45,386 nt of DNA from contig NZ_JARUXE010000036.1 of the NCBI RefSeq assembly GCF_030433895.1, positions 1 through 45,386 of the forward strand. The letters are read 5' to 3'. A program made the translations under genes and the position numbers. The notes beneath the pieces were generated by a model. The model was not told the origin of the DNA, did not search any database, and was given only the letters and a program-made list of their open reading frames with translations. The stretch is from Arthrobacter sp. PsM3 (GTDB lineage Bacteria > Actinomycetota > Actinomycetes > Actinomycetales > Micrococcaceae). Every line of letters starts with the position of its first letter. Position 1 is the first letter of the stretch. Shown piece by piece: positions 1 through 9,205 of the stretch.

Positions 1-1028
1 ACCGCTACGGCCGCAAACCCGTCCTGATCGCCGGCTGGGTCATCGCCCTTCCCGTTCCACTGCTGCTGATTATCGGACCGAGCTGGGGCTGGATCGTCGC
101 CGCCAACGTGATCCTGGGCATCAGCCAGGGCCTCACCTGGTCAACCACCGTGGTGATGAAAATGGACCTCGTAGGACCCTCCAGGCGGGGCCTGGCCATG
201 GGCCTGAATGAGGCCGCCGGGTACCTCGGCGTCGCCGCGACCGCCCTCGCCACCGGCTACATCGCCGCCAACTACGGGCTGCGGCCCGGACCCTTCCTGC
301 TCGGCGCTGCCTACATCGCCCTGGGCCTGGGGCTGTCAGTCTTCGCCGTGAAGGAGACCCGGGGCCACGCCCGGCTGGAGGCCGCCAACCACGTCTCCGC
401 CCATTCCGGCGCCCACGGACAACTGGGCAACCGGGAAATCTTCGCCCTCACCAGTTTCTGGGACAAATCCCTGTCCTCGGTCAGCCAGGCCGGCATGGTC
501 AACAACCTCAACGACGGCCTCGCCTGGGGCCTCTTCCCCGTCCTGTTCGCCGCCGCCGGACTGACGATCGAAAAGATCGGCATCCTCGCCGCCGTCTACC
601 CCGCCGTCTGGGGCGCAGCACAACTCGTCACCGGGGCACTGTCGGACAAATACGGCCGGAAATGGCTGATCGTCGGCGGCATGCTGGTCCAGGCCGCCGC
701 CCTGGCGATGATAGCCGTCGGCCACGACTTCGGGATCTGGCTGACCGCCGCCATATTCCTGGGTCTCGGAACGGCCATGGTCTACCCCACCCTGCTCGCG
801 GCCATCAGCGACGTCGCCCACCCGGCCTGGCGGGCACGTTCGGTGGGGATCTACCGGCTCTGGCGCGACGGCGGATTCGCCGTCGGCGCACTGCTGTCCG
901 GAATCATTGCGGACGCATATGGCATACCAGCCGCCGTCGGAGTGGTCGCAGGACTGACAGCGCTCTCTGGCCTCCTCGTGGCCGTCCGGATGCGCGGCAC
1001 CGACCACCACAGCCACCGCCCCGACTAG
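1..1028 (+). CDS. MFS transporter, 5' end outside window
   Basis: The reading frame is open from base 3, so the start lies upstream of the window and about 341 residues of the C-terminal part are visible. Two copies of the MFS loop signature are present: RYGRKP right at the window edge and LSDKYGRK at about bases 640-665, which fits the duplicated two-times-six helix architecture of the Major Facilitator Superfamily. The rest alternates hydrophobic helices with short polar loops. The final residues are His-rich and hydrophilic. It is probably a proton-coupled uptake or efflux carrier in the inner membrane; the substrate cannot be told. About 75-80 N-terminal residues are estimated to be missing. 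The next gene starts about 100 bases downstream on the same strand. Confidence 0.85.
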   Translation, partial: RYGRKPVLIAGWVIALPVPLLLIIGPSWGWIVAANVILGISQGLTWSTTVVMKMDLVGPSRRGLAMGLNEAAGYLGVAATALATGYIAANYGLRPGPFLLGAAYIALGLGLSVFAVKETRGHARLEAANHVSAHSGAHGQLGNREIFALTSFWDKSLSSVSQAGMVNNLNDGLAWGLFPVLFAAAGLTIEKIGILAAVYPAVWGAAQLVTGALSDKYGRKWLIVGGMLVQAAALAMIAVGHDFGIWLTAAIFLGLGTAMVYPTLLAAISDVAHPAWRARSVGIYRLWRDGGFAVGALLSGIIADAYGIPAAVGVVAGLTALSGLLVAVRMRGTDHHSHRPD

Positions 1029-1125
1029 CGGAGGCCCCCGCGCCAGGTCAGCGCGCCCGGCCATTGCAATCCGCGGCCGCAGGGTCCAATATCGAGTTCA
1101 GTCCGGTTGACGGCATCTGCGGGGC

Positions 1126-3849
1126 GTGATGAGCGAGATCAAGAACTCAGCCGGGCTCGTTCCGGACGCTGTAAGCCTCGACGGTCTCACGGAGATTCGT
1201 GTGCACGGCGTGGGCGGCACACCACCGGAGAATCTCCTCGGCGATCTGCGGCCGACGAGGGTCGCAGGCGACCGCATCGCCGGGTTCTATCGGACGGGCG
1301 ACGCCCGAGGCCGCCACCGTGAGGCGTACTCGTGGGGCGGACTGACTTCCCACTCCCCGCTTCGGGTGCTGTGGGCGCCACTGCTGCCGTCGATGCTTGC
1401 CAACATGGCCGGGTGGATGGCGCGGCGCCGGGTGATGTCCGGCGAGGCGGAGGCAACTGCAGAGCCGACGACGAGGGTGTTCCGGTGGTTTGCGCGCCTC
1501 GCCGCCCTCGCCCTGACCCTGAGTACCGCGATTATGGTCACGATGCCCAGCCTGGATACGTTCGCCTACCAATGCCTGGGGCAGCAGCAGTGCCGCTCCC
1601 GGCTGTGGGGCACCCCGCTGCTGGATTTCCTGGCGCCGTACGACCGTCCCGGCGTCCGGCTGGCCGCGGGCATCATCGCCCCGGTTGCCGTCGCGGTTTT
1701 CTTCTACGTTATGGCCTCCCGCTCGCGGACCAGCTACGAAGGCGTTGAACCGCCGGCACCGGGGGCGGCCAGGCCCGTGCCATATGGCCGCTGTGCCGCG
1801 GCGCAGGCGGGCGGGTTGCGGAGCACTGACTTCTGGTCGGGGCGGCGGTGGCACCAGCATCTTTCCGAACTGCACCTGGCGGCCGGTGTGGCAGTGACGT
1901 CGGGGACGCTGGGCTGGTGCGTGTCCGAACTCGGCCGGCGTACGGACCTCACCGCCACGGATGCCCAGGTGACGGCCCTCGCGGCCAGCGCGGCCTCAGC
2001 CGTCGTCATCGCCGTTGTCATCGTGATGCTCGCATCGGACGAGGCACACGAGCCGCTCGCGCGAGGAACGCTCTGTGCTGCGATCGGCACCCTGCTGGCC
2101 TCGGTCGTTGGCGCCCTTGCCCTGCCCCTGGCACTAAATGATGCCGGCGCCGGGCAGGTTGCCGCCCAGCCGGCCGGCGTCCTGCCGGGCATCGTTGCCT
2201 CGGTCGCTGCCGGCTGGACGCTCACTCTCGGGTTGCTGGTCCCCTTAGTGTTTCAGCTGGTTGCAGCGTGGGTCATCCGGTGGCGGAACGCGCTGACGGT
2301 CGAGCAACGCGGGCCCGGGCGGATGAAGCGCCTGAAAGCGAAGGCGCGCGGCTCCCTCAGCGTGTTCCCGTGGGCGGCGCCCCTGGTCCTGAATGTCGTG
2401 GCCCTGATCCTGGCCAACACTGTGCTGCTGTCCTTGATGATGCTCGTCGCTGAGGGGCTCGGAACGATCGAATACGGGCCCGGGCCCCCGGGAGCGCCCG
2501 GTTCAGGTCCAGCTCCAGGCGATGCGGGCCCGGTGCTCTGGGTGCCGAAGGCGGTGGCGTCCATCGCGTCCATTCTGGCCCTGGGTCTCATCGGCGTGCT
2601 GGTACTTTTCGCGGCGGCCGCGGGGGTGTGGCTGGCGGTCACGTCGAGGCAGCGGGCAGCAACCCTCGTGGTCGAACTCCACCGCGACTACGACGAGGCG
2701 GAGGCAATGCCGGCCGGTTCGGCCGGGGAAGCCCCCGCGCAGGCAGACGGGACCTCCCGGAACCGCCGGGACGCCTGGACGGTGTCGGCGTTTGAGCCGG
2801 CGCCGTTCAGCCGGCACCGGGCCGCAACCACACGGGCAGGCGTCGGAATGCAGCCCAGTCCCTGGGTCCGCAAGGTGGCGGGGATGCGGCTGATCGGCGA
2901 GTACGCCCCCGCGCTGGCGGCATACCTGATGATTGCGGTCGCCGGGTCCGCCCTGTTGGGGGCGGCGCTCTTCGCCACCCAAGTCTTCGTGTTGGGTCAG
3001 GACCCGCCGTTCCTGAACATCGGAGTGGCCACGTGGATCAGTGCATCCTTGCCCATTGTGTACGGGGTGGTGCTCAGGCTCGCGTTCCGGCAGGAGAAGT
3101 GGCGCAAGGTCCTGATGTCCCCGTTCGACGTCGGCACGTTCTTCCCGCGGTCGTTCCACCCGTTCGCCCCGCCCTCCTACACCGAGCGGGCGGTGCCCGA
3201 ACTGACACGCCGGATCTGGCGGCTCCATGACAACCAGGGCCGGGTGGTGCTCACCGCACACTCGCAGGGCAGCATGGTGGCCGCCGCCGTGCTGGCGCGC
3301 CAGTCCGCCCGCCACGAAGAGAAGACAGTCGGCCTGGTGACCCTCGGTTCGCCGCTGGCGAAGCTGTACCGTTGGGCGTTTCCCGCCTTGGTCAGCGACC
3401 GGCTCCTACAGAACTTCGCGGCGGGCACCGCAGGCATTGGTCCAATCCGCTGGCGCAACGTCTACTACGAGACCGACTACATCGGTGGACCGGTCGCCAC
3501 GGTGGACTGGCCGGCGTCCACAGCGACGGACCTACGCCTTGTCGACCCGCCGACGGACAAATTCGTGTTCGCCCAGCCGCTGCCGCAAATCCTGAGCCAC
3601 ACGGGCTACTGGGTTGATGCCAGATTCTGGCAGGAGGTGGACAGGGTCTGCGACGACATCGCGGCGGCCCCCGCGGCTTCCCCAACGCCGGGCAGCCCTG
3701 GCACCGGCGGGGCCGAACCGACCCGCGGATTTCCCCGGGAAACGCCTGCGGGAAAGGAGACGGCACCCGGAAGCCTGGCTGATGACGGCCGGCCGGGTTC
3801 CGCGGACACCATCGCGCCTGACCCCACGGCGCCCCTCCAGTACCGGTAG
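1126..3849 (+). CDS. Large multi-pass membrane protein with alpha/beta-hydrolase motifs
   Basis: This is a 907-residue protein starting at GTG 1126 or at the adjacent ATG 1129; no clear ribosome binding site separates the two. The N-terminus has EIRVHGVGGTPPE, which resembles the HG oxyanion-hole region of lipases. The centre holds about nine hydrophobic helices (roughly residues 125-480 and 600-660). Near residue 710 the C-terminal soluble part has TAHSQGS, a nucleophile-elbow G/HxSxG-like motif, followed by VTLGSPL, typical of lipase-like folds. The final 60 residues are Pro/Gly/Ala-rich and low in complexity. The arrangement suggests a hydrolase domain split around a membrane domain. I know no characterised family for it. 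A serine hydrolase acting at the membrane is an inference; the hydrolase motifs are seen. Confidence 0.8.
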   Translation: MMSEIKNSAGLVPDAVSLDGLTEIRVHGVGGTPPENLLGDLRPTRVAGDRIAGFYRTGDARGRHREAYSWGGLTSHSPLRVLWAPLLPSMLANMAGWMARRRVMSGEAEATAEPTTRVFRWFARLAALALTLSTAIMVTMPSLDTFAYQCLGQQQCRSRLWGTPLLDFLAPYDRPGVRLAAGIIAPVAVAVFFYVMASRSRTSYEGVEPPAPGAARPVPYGRCAAAQAGGLRSTDFWSGRRWHQHLSELHLAAGVAVTSGTLGWCVSELGRRTDLTATDAQVTALAASAASAVVIAVVIVMLASDEAHEPLARGTLCAAIGTLLASVVGALALPLALNDAGAGQVAAQPAGVLPGIVASVAAGWTLTLGLLVPLVFQLVAAWVIRWRNALTVEQRGPGRMKRLKAKARGSLSVFPWAAPLVLNVVALILANTVLLSLMMLVAEGLGTIEYGPGPPGAPGSGPAPGDAGPVLWVPKAVASIASILALGLIGVLVLFAAAAGVWLAVTSRQRAATLVVELHRDYDEAEAMPAGSAGEAPAQADGTSRNRRDAWTVSAFEPAPFSRHRAATTRAGVGMQPSPWVRKVAGMRLIGEYAPALAAYLMIAVAGSALLGAALFATQVFVLGQDPPFLNIGVATWISASLPIVYGVVLRLAFRQEKWRKVLMSPFDVGTFFPRSFHPFAPPSYTERAVPELTRRIWRLHDNQGRVVLTAHSQGSMVAAAVLARQSARHEEKTVGLVTLGSPLAKLYRWAFPALVSDRLLQNFAAGTAGIGPIRWRNVYYETDYIGGPVATVDWPASTATDLRLVDPPTDKFVFAQPLPQILSHTGYWVDARFWQEVDRVCDDIAAAPAASPTPGSPGTGGAEPTRGFPRETPAGKETAPGSLADDGRPGSADTIAPDPTAPLQYR

Positions 3850-3892
3850 GCATTCCCGACACCGCTGCGTCTGCAGCGGTGTCGGGAATGCC
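3849..3892. terminator. Perfect 20-bp hairpin between convergent genes
   Basis: Bases 3849-3868 and 3873-3892 are exact reverse complements with a 4-base loop (GTCT). The hairpin begins inside the stop codon of the large membrane protein and lies just before the end of the opposing lacI fragment at 3904, so it can serve both strands. There is no long T run, as is common for actinobacterial terminators. Confidence 0.85.
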
Positions 3893-3903
3893 ATCCGGCG
3901 CCC

Positions 3904-4341
3904 TCAGGCCTGGGTGGACGCCCGGACCACCAGTTCAGGAGGAAAAACTACCTGGCGTGGGACGAACCCGGACTCCTGGCTGGCATCCCGGAGCAATAAC
4001 TCCAGGGCGGTTGAACCAAATAGGGCGCTGGGCTGGCGGATGGAGGACAGCGGGACCACGGCTGCGGCCGCGAATTCGATATCGTCGTAGCCAATCAGCG
4101 CTATTTCCTCTGGCACCCGGACGCCGCCCATCAGCATCAGGCCCTGCAGGACACCGACCGCGAGCAGATCGTTGGCCGCGAAGATCGCATCGGGCCGGGC
4201 CGCCTCCTGGCGGATTTTCTCCGGTCCGCCCACGAAAGCGATTCGTTGCCGGCCAACGGACAGCAGGTGCGCGACGGCCATCTCACCGCCGGCCAGGTCG
4301 TCGACGGCGACCGACGAGAATCTCAACGCGTTCCTCCTCAC
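3904..4341 (-). pseudogene. LacI-family regulator remnant, head and core deleted
   Basis: The 145-codon frame encodes clear LacI/PurR-type ligand-binding sequence: FSSVAVDDLAGG, RIAFVGGPEK, then RPDAIFAANDLLAVGV, ending with IGYDDIEF and IRQP. The whole DNA-binding domain and the first part of the ligand domain (roughly 160-180 residues) are missing. About 40 residues normally found between the GGPEK segment and the RPDAIFAAND segment are also missing, with the frame kept (junction near 4205). The nominal start is GTG at 4341, at the point where the homology ends. It sits head to head with a 5'-truncated rhaB. A regulator of this class beside a sugar kinase would normally control that sugar's operon. 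It cannot bind DNA in this form. Confidence 0.85.
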
Positions 4342-4342
4342 G

Positions 4343-5287
4343 GCCCGGCCACCAACGCCTCCACCACCGGGCTGTTCGATGCTGTCGCGGGGGAATGGAC
4401 CACGGAGTTCCTGACCGCCCTGAAGCTGCCGGTGGACTTGTCCCGCCGCTCATCCAGCCCGGCGAAACCATCGGCACCCTGCTGCCGGCCATCGCCGCCC
4501 GGACCGGGCTGCGGGGGGAGACTGCGGTGATCGCGGTCGGCTCACACGACACCGCCTCGGCCGTTGTCGCCGTCCCCGCGGAGACCCGGGACTTTGCTTA
4601 CATCTCCTCCGGCACTTGGTCCCTGGTGGGCGTCGAACTCACGCACCCCGTCCTCACCGAAGCCAGCAGGGCAGCCAATTTCACCAACGAACGTGGCGTC
4701 GACGGCACCATCCGTTACCTGCGCAACGTCGGCGGCCTCTGGCTGCTAAGCGAATGTCAGCGCACCTGGGCGGCCGAGGGCCACCGCCCGGAACGCGCAG
4801 AACTGCTGGAAGCGGCTGCAACCTTGCCCCCGGGCGGACCGCGGATCAACGCCGATGACCCGGCGTTCACCGCACCGGACAACATGCCGGAGCGGATCCG
4901 CGCCGCCGCCTGCAGGGCCGGGGCCGTCCTCCCGGACGAGCCCGCCGCGATCGTCCACTGCATCCTTGACAGCCTCGCAGCCGGTTACGCCCGGACCATC
5001 AGTGACGCCGAAAGGCTCGCCGGCCGGGCCGTCTACGTCGTGCATATCGTGGGCGGTGGATCGCAAAACAGGCTCCTGTGCCAGCTCACTGCCAACGCCA
5101 CCGGCGAACCTGTCATCGCGGGGCCGGTCGAAGCCACCGCCCTCGGCAACGTGCTGATACGGGCCCGTGCCGCCGGCGCAGTCCGCGGGGGACTGGCCGA
5201 GCTAAGGCGGCTCGTCTCCGGGGGAACCAACCTTGCACGGTACGAGCCCGAAGCGCGCAACAGCAAACTGCTGCCGGCCCGGCAGAA
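4343..5287 (+). pseudogene. rhaB: Rhamnulokinase C-terminal remnant
   Basis: The sequence matches the C-terminal half of rhamnulokinase (FGGY kinase family; L-rhamnulose to L-rhamnulose 1-phosphate). It starts at TNASTTGLFD and continues with GSHDTASAVVAVPA, YISSGTWSLVGVEL, RYLRNVGGLWLLSE and VGGGSQNRLLCQLTANA. The N-terminal half is absent. The first about 95 bases lie in one frame and the rest in another: a base is missing near 4438, where DL(V)PPLIQPGE would otherwise read through. No stop follows the conserved end; the frame runs on to 5846 across the opposing gene. The upstream boundary touches the lacI remnant, so one deletion may have removed both 5' ends. Dead gene; the boundaries are approximate. 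Confidence 0.85.
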
Positions 5288-6592
5288 TCACCGCGATTCG
5301 GCCACGACGCCGGACGGCGCCACCGTTCCCTGGCAGTGCCTCCGCGCAAACGTGCGGGAACGCTGGCTTGAGAGGGCGATGATAAGGAGGATATCCAGGG
5401 AGAGGCCCACGAGGTTTGTCTCCAGGGCCACACGTGGGCCGCCGTTGAGCACGTCTGCGGCCTGTATGAGGATGGCAACAACGCTGAGCAGCATGGCCGT
5501 GACCCTTGAGCGGTTTCCGCCCCGGAGGACGAGCCAGGCCAAAACGATCTCGCCCGCAGCAAAGACCGCAATGACCGTCACAACGGCCGGTAACAGCAAG
5601 CTGTCCGTTCCTGCGCCCGCGGCGGGGTTGCCGCCCAGCTGCAATGACACGGCCAGGGCGAGGGCTGCGATACCGCGCAGGCACAGGAGAACGCCGCCGA
5701 AAAGGGTCGGGGCAGGGCACCTGTTCGAACCGTCCGTCTGCGAGCGGTGCGTCTCCGCGGGGGCGGTGCCAAAGTGCGTGAGGTCAACGACCGGCAAGTT
5801 TCCGTCCGTTGAAATCGTGTCACCTCCGCCGTTGCGCGCGTGGTAACCGGTGGAAAAATCCCGGATGACGGCCACTTCGGCTTCGGGTACGGCCCGCTTC
5901 AGGGTTGCCAGGACATGGTCCCGTTCGTCGTCGGTGTTCTCCTCGATCTTGTGCGTGATCTGAAGAGTGAACAGGGACAACCCAACCGCGCGGTCATAGG
6001 TCCCGGCCGCCAGCCAGTCGACACGGACGCCACCCGGCAGCACCCACCCTGGCGGGCAGTGCCAGAATCGGATGTGGTGCCGCTTGCCCGGATTCCCGTC
6101 GACTTCCTGCTGATAGGCGAAGTCCTGCTGGCGGCCAAAGAGGAAAAGCGGGCTGACCGGCGCCTCATCATAGCTTCCGCGCATGAGGGTTGAAGCGACT
6201 ATCCGCCGGCTGCTGGCCAGATTGACGTCGTCGGCCTGGGTCCAGCCGGCCCGGCGCATGGCGGCATGTACCTGATCTTCCGTTGCGAGCAGCGCCATGT
6301 TGACCGGGTCACCCAGCAGTCCGTCGCTGGTCCGGGCCCGGCCAATGAAGTAGCCGGGAAGGTAGATCCTGGTCAGAATCCAATGGATCCGGGGCAGCAC
6401 CAGATACGCCAGCGCGGCCCAGAAGACGATCGAGAACCACAACCGGCCCCATTGCAGGCTTTCCTGCAGAAGGATCGTCGCCAGCCACACGGCGGCCACG
6501 CCACTGAAAATAAACAACCCCGTGTCCAGCATGGTGTCCGCGTCCGGTATCCGGCCGCGGCGCCTCCCGCCCCGACGTTCCCCACCGGTCAT
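5288..6592 (-). CDS. LssY C-terminal domain membrane protein
   Basis: This 434-residue protein starts at ATG 6592, whose first bases overlap the stop of the phoD remnant (ATGA), so the two were translationally coupled. An N-terminal pair of hydrophobic helices (about residues 20-70) is followed by a soluble part with the LssY_C pattern: GWTQADDVNLASSRRI, SPLFLFGRQQDFAYQQEV and HHIRFWHCP (about residues 110-200). The last 120 residues contain four further hydrophobic helices. LssY_C proteins are membrane proteins of unclear biochemical role, often found with phosphatase-like membrane proteins. The gene is intact although the genes on both sides are broken. Its stop lies where the rhaB remnant loses recognisable sequence. 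Confidence 0.8.
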   Translation of the reverse strand: MTGGERRGGRRRGRIPDADTMLDTGLFIFSGVAAVWLATILLQESLQWGRLWFSIVFWAALAYLVLPRIHWILTRIYLPGYFIGRARTSDGLLGDPVNMALLATEDQVHAAMRRAGWTQADDVNLASSRRIVASTLMRGSYDEAPVSPLFLFGRQQDFAYQQEVDGNPGKRHHIRFWHCPPGWVLPGGVRVDWLAAGTYDRAVGLSLFTLQITHKIEENTDDERDHVLATLKRAVPEAEVAVIRDFSTGYHARNGGGDTISTDGNLPVVDLTHFGTAPAETHRSQTDGSNRCPAPTLFGGVLLCLRGIAALALAVSLQLGGNPAAGAGTDSLLLPAVVTVIAVFAAGEIVLAWLVLRGGNRSRVTAMLLSVVAILIQAADVLNGGPRVALETNLVGLSLDILLIIALSSQRSRTFARRHCQGTVAPSGVVAESR

Positions 6593-7814
6593 ATTTCCAA
6601 CCTTTCACCGCCGGGCGCGGTTCGCCGCGGAGCGATCGTGACGGAGGAGACAGCGTTCAGCCCGGGATGCAGGGGGTCGCCGCTGTCCACCACGCCGGTC
6701 TGCCACCACAGGTTCAGGGCATCCGGCGCCACCTCCAGGCAGGCCAGATTCTTGCCCTGACGCCGGACCAGCGGGTGCCCTGGGACACCGCCTTATTCCA
6801 GGACTCGACGTAGTGCAGGCCCATCGGCAGCAGGAACGGCAGCGGTGTCGCCACGAGCAGGTGTCGGAATCCGCCGCGCATCCGGGTGTCGACCCACGCC
6901 ATTTCCGCCTTGTCAACCAGGGCGCGGTGGTCCGGCGTCAGGTCGCGGGCAGCGCGGGAGTCCACCACAATCAGCCGGGTGTCACCGAAATCCCGGCAGT
7001 GGCTCCATCGGTAGGATCCCGGGTCCTGATCAGCCCGATCTGCGAAATTGTCCAGCGCCGCGCCCTCGTCGATCTCGTTGTCCTCACCCTTGTGCGCGGT
7101 GATCCGCTGCCAGATGGCGTCCCCGGCGCGCTCCTGCGATGACAGGTTCCCCAGATGCTGGTAGACCCAGTACGACGCCAGCCCCGCGACAATCCGCTCA
7201 TGCCACCACGAGGTGGCTTCCATTTTTTCTTCCAGCTGAGCGAGGTATTCCAGTCGTCGCGGATGTCGTGGCCATCGAAGATCAAGGCGCTTGGCAGGGC
7301 GGACAGCAGCCACCTGTTCGCGGTGTCTGACCAGGCCAGGAAGTACGGGTGGGCGTACTCCTCGAAGTCTCTCAACTCCCTCGCCCGGCGGTGCCTCGAT
7401 ATCCCGCCGGCTGCGGATGAACTCCTGCAACTGCTCGCTGGTTAGGTCGGCGTACACCTGGTCGCCGAGGAAAGCCACCAGATCCGGCCAAGGCACGTCA
7501 CCGCCAGAGGCCATCCGCAGCGGCTTGCCGGTCTCTAGCGTCGCAATCATCGACGCCGGGAACCCGGACTCCGGGTCGGGCCAAACCCGTGTTCCGTTGA
7601 CGTCAAGGGCATAGGGCGTCACTGTTCCGGGCACAAGTCCGTCCAACTCCGCCAGCGCGCAGTGGTGGCCGTGAACCGTGAAGGTGCGGGCGGTCCAGTC
7701 CCTGCTGTCGCGGACCAGGACCCGGGCAGCCGACCGGGTTTCCACCCAGATACTCGCCGAGGTCCAATCCACGTCCCGGATCATGGGGCCGAGCACCACG
7801 GCAGAGGTCGTCAT
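6589..7814 (-). pseudogene. PhoD-like alkaline phosphatase remnant
   Basis: The start (ATG 7814) and N-terminal Fn3-like domain are present (SIWVETRSAARVLV, LDGLVPGTVTPYAL), then WPDLVAFLGDQVYAD of the metallophosphatase domain. Damage is of two kinds. First, two compensating single-base shifts: an extra G near 7383 and a missing A in the A-run near 7224. Between them the true sequence reads FEEYAHPYFLAWSD and IFDGHDIRDDWNTS in another frame. Second, two large losses: the segment carrying the FGSCR-type metal site before WPDLVAF, and about 150-180 residues after LLPMGLHYVESWNKAV, including the expected SGDVH metal ligands. The last 45 codons (LWWQTGVVDSGDP to the stop at 6589) are in a third frame. 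Without its metal ligands it cannot be active. Confidence 0.85.
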
Positions 7815-8236
7815 GACTCAGTTCTACCTGCTCGGCCCCGGTGCGGCCATGGCCTGGCGGAAATGATCCTGCGGGCTTTTTCGTCCCGGGGTCCGGGGGC
7901 CCGGGACAGTGGACGGGTCGGCTGCTCAGCCGCGACGGCCAGTGCGTAGCTTGCCGTGGCGTAGGCGAGGGCTCCGGACATTTCCTTGGGTAGGTTCGAG
8001 TCGGTGTTGCTGATGGTGTCGTAAGCCTGGTGGTAGCAGGAATCGAGTTTCCTGCCGGCGGCGCCGCCATAGGACTGCACCTGGGCCTTGGTCTTCTTTT
8101 CCACAGCGCCGCTGAACAGGCCGCCGGCGGGGATGCCGGCCTGCAGGAACGCGTCTTGTGGATCCGGATGAATCCGCAATAGCGCCTGCCTGTGAAAATG
8201 CTGTGCGAATTGGCCGGGAGGGATCCCCGGCGCCAT
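7811..8236 (-). pseudogene. M28-family aminopeptidase C-terminal remnant
   Basis: The recognisable core is AGIPAGGLFSGAVEKKT followed by YGGAAGRKLDSCYHQAYDT and ALAYATASYA. This matches the C-terminal end of secreted M28 zinc aminopeptidases, including the final His ligand in CYHQ. The signal peptide, PA domain and first zinc ligands (more than 300 residues) are missing. Just upstream, GRRYCGFIRI in another frame looks like the GRSDYxxFI segment of the same family, so there is a shift near 8165. The 3' end overlaps the phoD start as ATGA, suggesting both once belonged to one minus-strand operon. The last about 45 codons are not recognisable and may be read-through. Confidence 0.75.
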
Positions 8237-8263
8237 AGCCGGTGGGGGAGTGTCGCCCTCCGG

Positions 8264-8681
8264 TCAGCCGCCGGCACCTGAGATGGCCGTTTGAACCCGG
8301 GCGAGCACTTCGGACGGCGGTCCGTCGGCAGGGATGCTGGTGAAACAGGGGAATTCGGGAAGTGACTGGTAGGCGTCGCGCAAGGACTCCAAGTCCTCGA
8401 GGCGCTCTGCCTCGGTGCCTCGCGCGAGGACCCGCGCGTGGGCCTCGCGGGGTTCAACGTACAGGTGGATGATGTGGTCGGGCTGTGGGAGGGTGCGGAT
8501 GAGGAACGGAAGGAAGCGTCCTCTGGGAAGTCCGTGCATCTCGCGCAGCGCGAGCCCTTTGGCGATCAGCATAGTTTCCGAGGAGCAGGGCGCTGCTCCC
8601 CGCCTGGCCCGCGGCTTCGACGATGGCCTCGGCCGCCGTCGTTTTTCCTGAGCCGTCAATTCCGGTGAGCACAATCAGCAA
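8264..8681 (-). pseudogene. Thymidylate-kinase-like remnant, middle deleted
   Basis: A TTG start at 8681 follows AAGGAGAG. The first residues MLIVLTGIDGSGKTTAAEA hold an intact P-loop (GxxGSGKTT) as in dTMP kinases. After SALLLGN the frame degenerates. In the other frame the C-terminal part resumes as GLALREMHGLPRGRFLP, HIIHLYVEPREAHARV and SLPEFPCFT, ending at 8264. About 70-90 residues, including the DR(Y/H) lid-proximal and thymidine-binding segment, are lost and the two halves are out of frame. This looks like an accessory actinobacterial thymidylate kinase paralogue, and another copy elsewhere would be expected. Nonfunctional as written. Confidence 0.8.
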
Positions 8682-8782
8682 GCACTCTCCTTGTGGTGGG
8701 TGGGTGTCGGGCCGCTACCTTCCAACTAGTGAAGGCGCCGGTTGATCCCCTTGGTTGACCCCGGGAGGTCTGGACCAGCGGG

Positions 8783-9202
8783 CTAAGTCGGATTCCACTG
8801 CCCCGGTGCCAGCAGTTCGTCGGGCGCCGCAAGCCTGACCAGACCTGCCACGGCCCGGGCGAGTCCGGCGTCGAGTGTCACGAAGGCGTCCGCCTGGACT
8901 TGGGTCAGCGCGACGTACTCGGCGTCGAAGGTCTCATCCCATCCCAACTGGTCCGCGAGCTTCCACGCAGCGCGCTGCAGCACCCGGTCTCCGAGGAGCC
9001 TGATCCGGAGGCCCTGGAGGTAATCAAGTCGGCTTTCCGCCTCGCTCCGGGCCAGCTCCCCGCGCCGGACCGCCTGGTAGAGAAGCGAGAGCACGTGCGA
9101 GCGAAACAGCGTTGGGGCCACCAACTGGTGCGTGCCCGCTATACAGGCCCGGTCCCGGGCGAGCCGCAGGGCCACATCCGGGCCGATCACGTATCTGGTC
9201 AT
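8783..9202 (-). CDS. PIN-domain (VapC-like) protein
   Basis: This is a 139-residue protein. Features of PIN nucleases are the first acidic residue in MTRYVIGPDVAL, the mid-protein TFDAEYVALTQ with a conserved Asp-Glu pair, and the C-terminal ADAFVTLDAGLA with Asp. Together these could form the Mg-binding acidic cluster of a ribonuclease. The start (ATG 9202) lies three bases after the stop of the upstream membrane protein, so the two genes are co-transcribed and probably coupled. No VapB-like antitoxin gene lies beside it. The length is normal for VapC (about 130-140). Toxin activity is inferred from fold only; it could also be a solitary PIN protein. Confidence 0.8.
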   Translation of the reverse strand: MTRYVIGPDVALRLARDRACIAGTHQLVAPTLFRSHVLSLLYQAVRRGELARSEAESRLDYLQGLRIRLLGDRVLQRAAWKLADQLGWDETFDAEYVALTQVQADAFVTLDAGLARAVAGLVRLAAPDELLAPGQWNPT

Positions 9203-9205
9203 CGG

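Noticed and set aside
336..1064. Long minus-strand frame opposite the MFS gene (242 codons), and similar long antisense frames elsewhere
   Set aside because: Composition is Gly/Arg/Pro/Asp-rich with no domain, as expected for antisense frames of high-GC coding DNA.
5290..5846. Extension of the rhaB frame over the lssY_C gene as a fusion protein
   Set aside because: The extension is antisense to a well-conserved gene and has no recognisable domain; it is read-through of a remnant.
7200..7400. Programmed frameshift in phoD
   Set aside because: The shifts occur at plain homopolymers in opposite directions and the gene is also missing essential segments, so decay or error is simpler.
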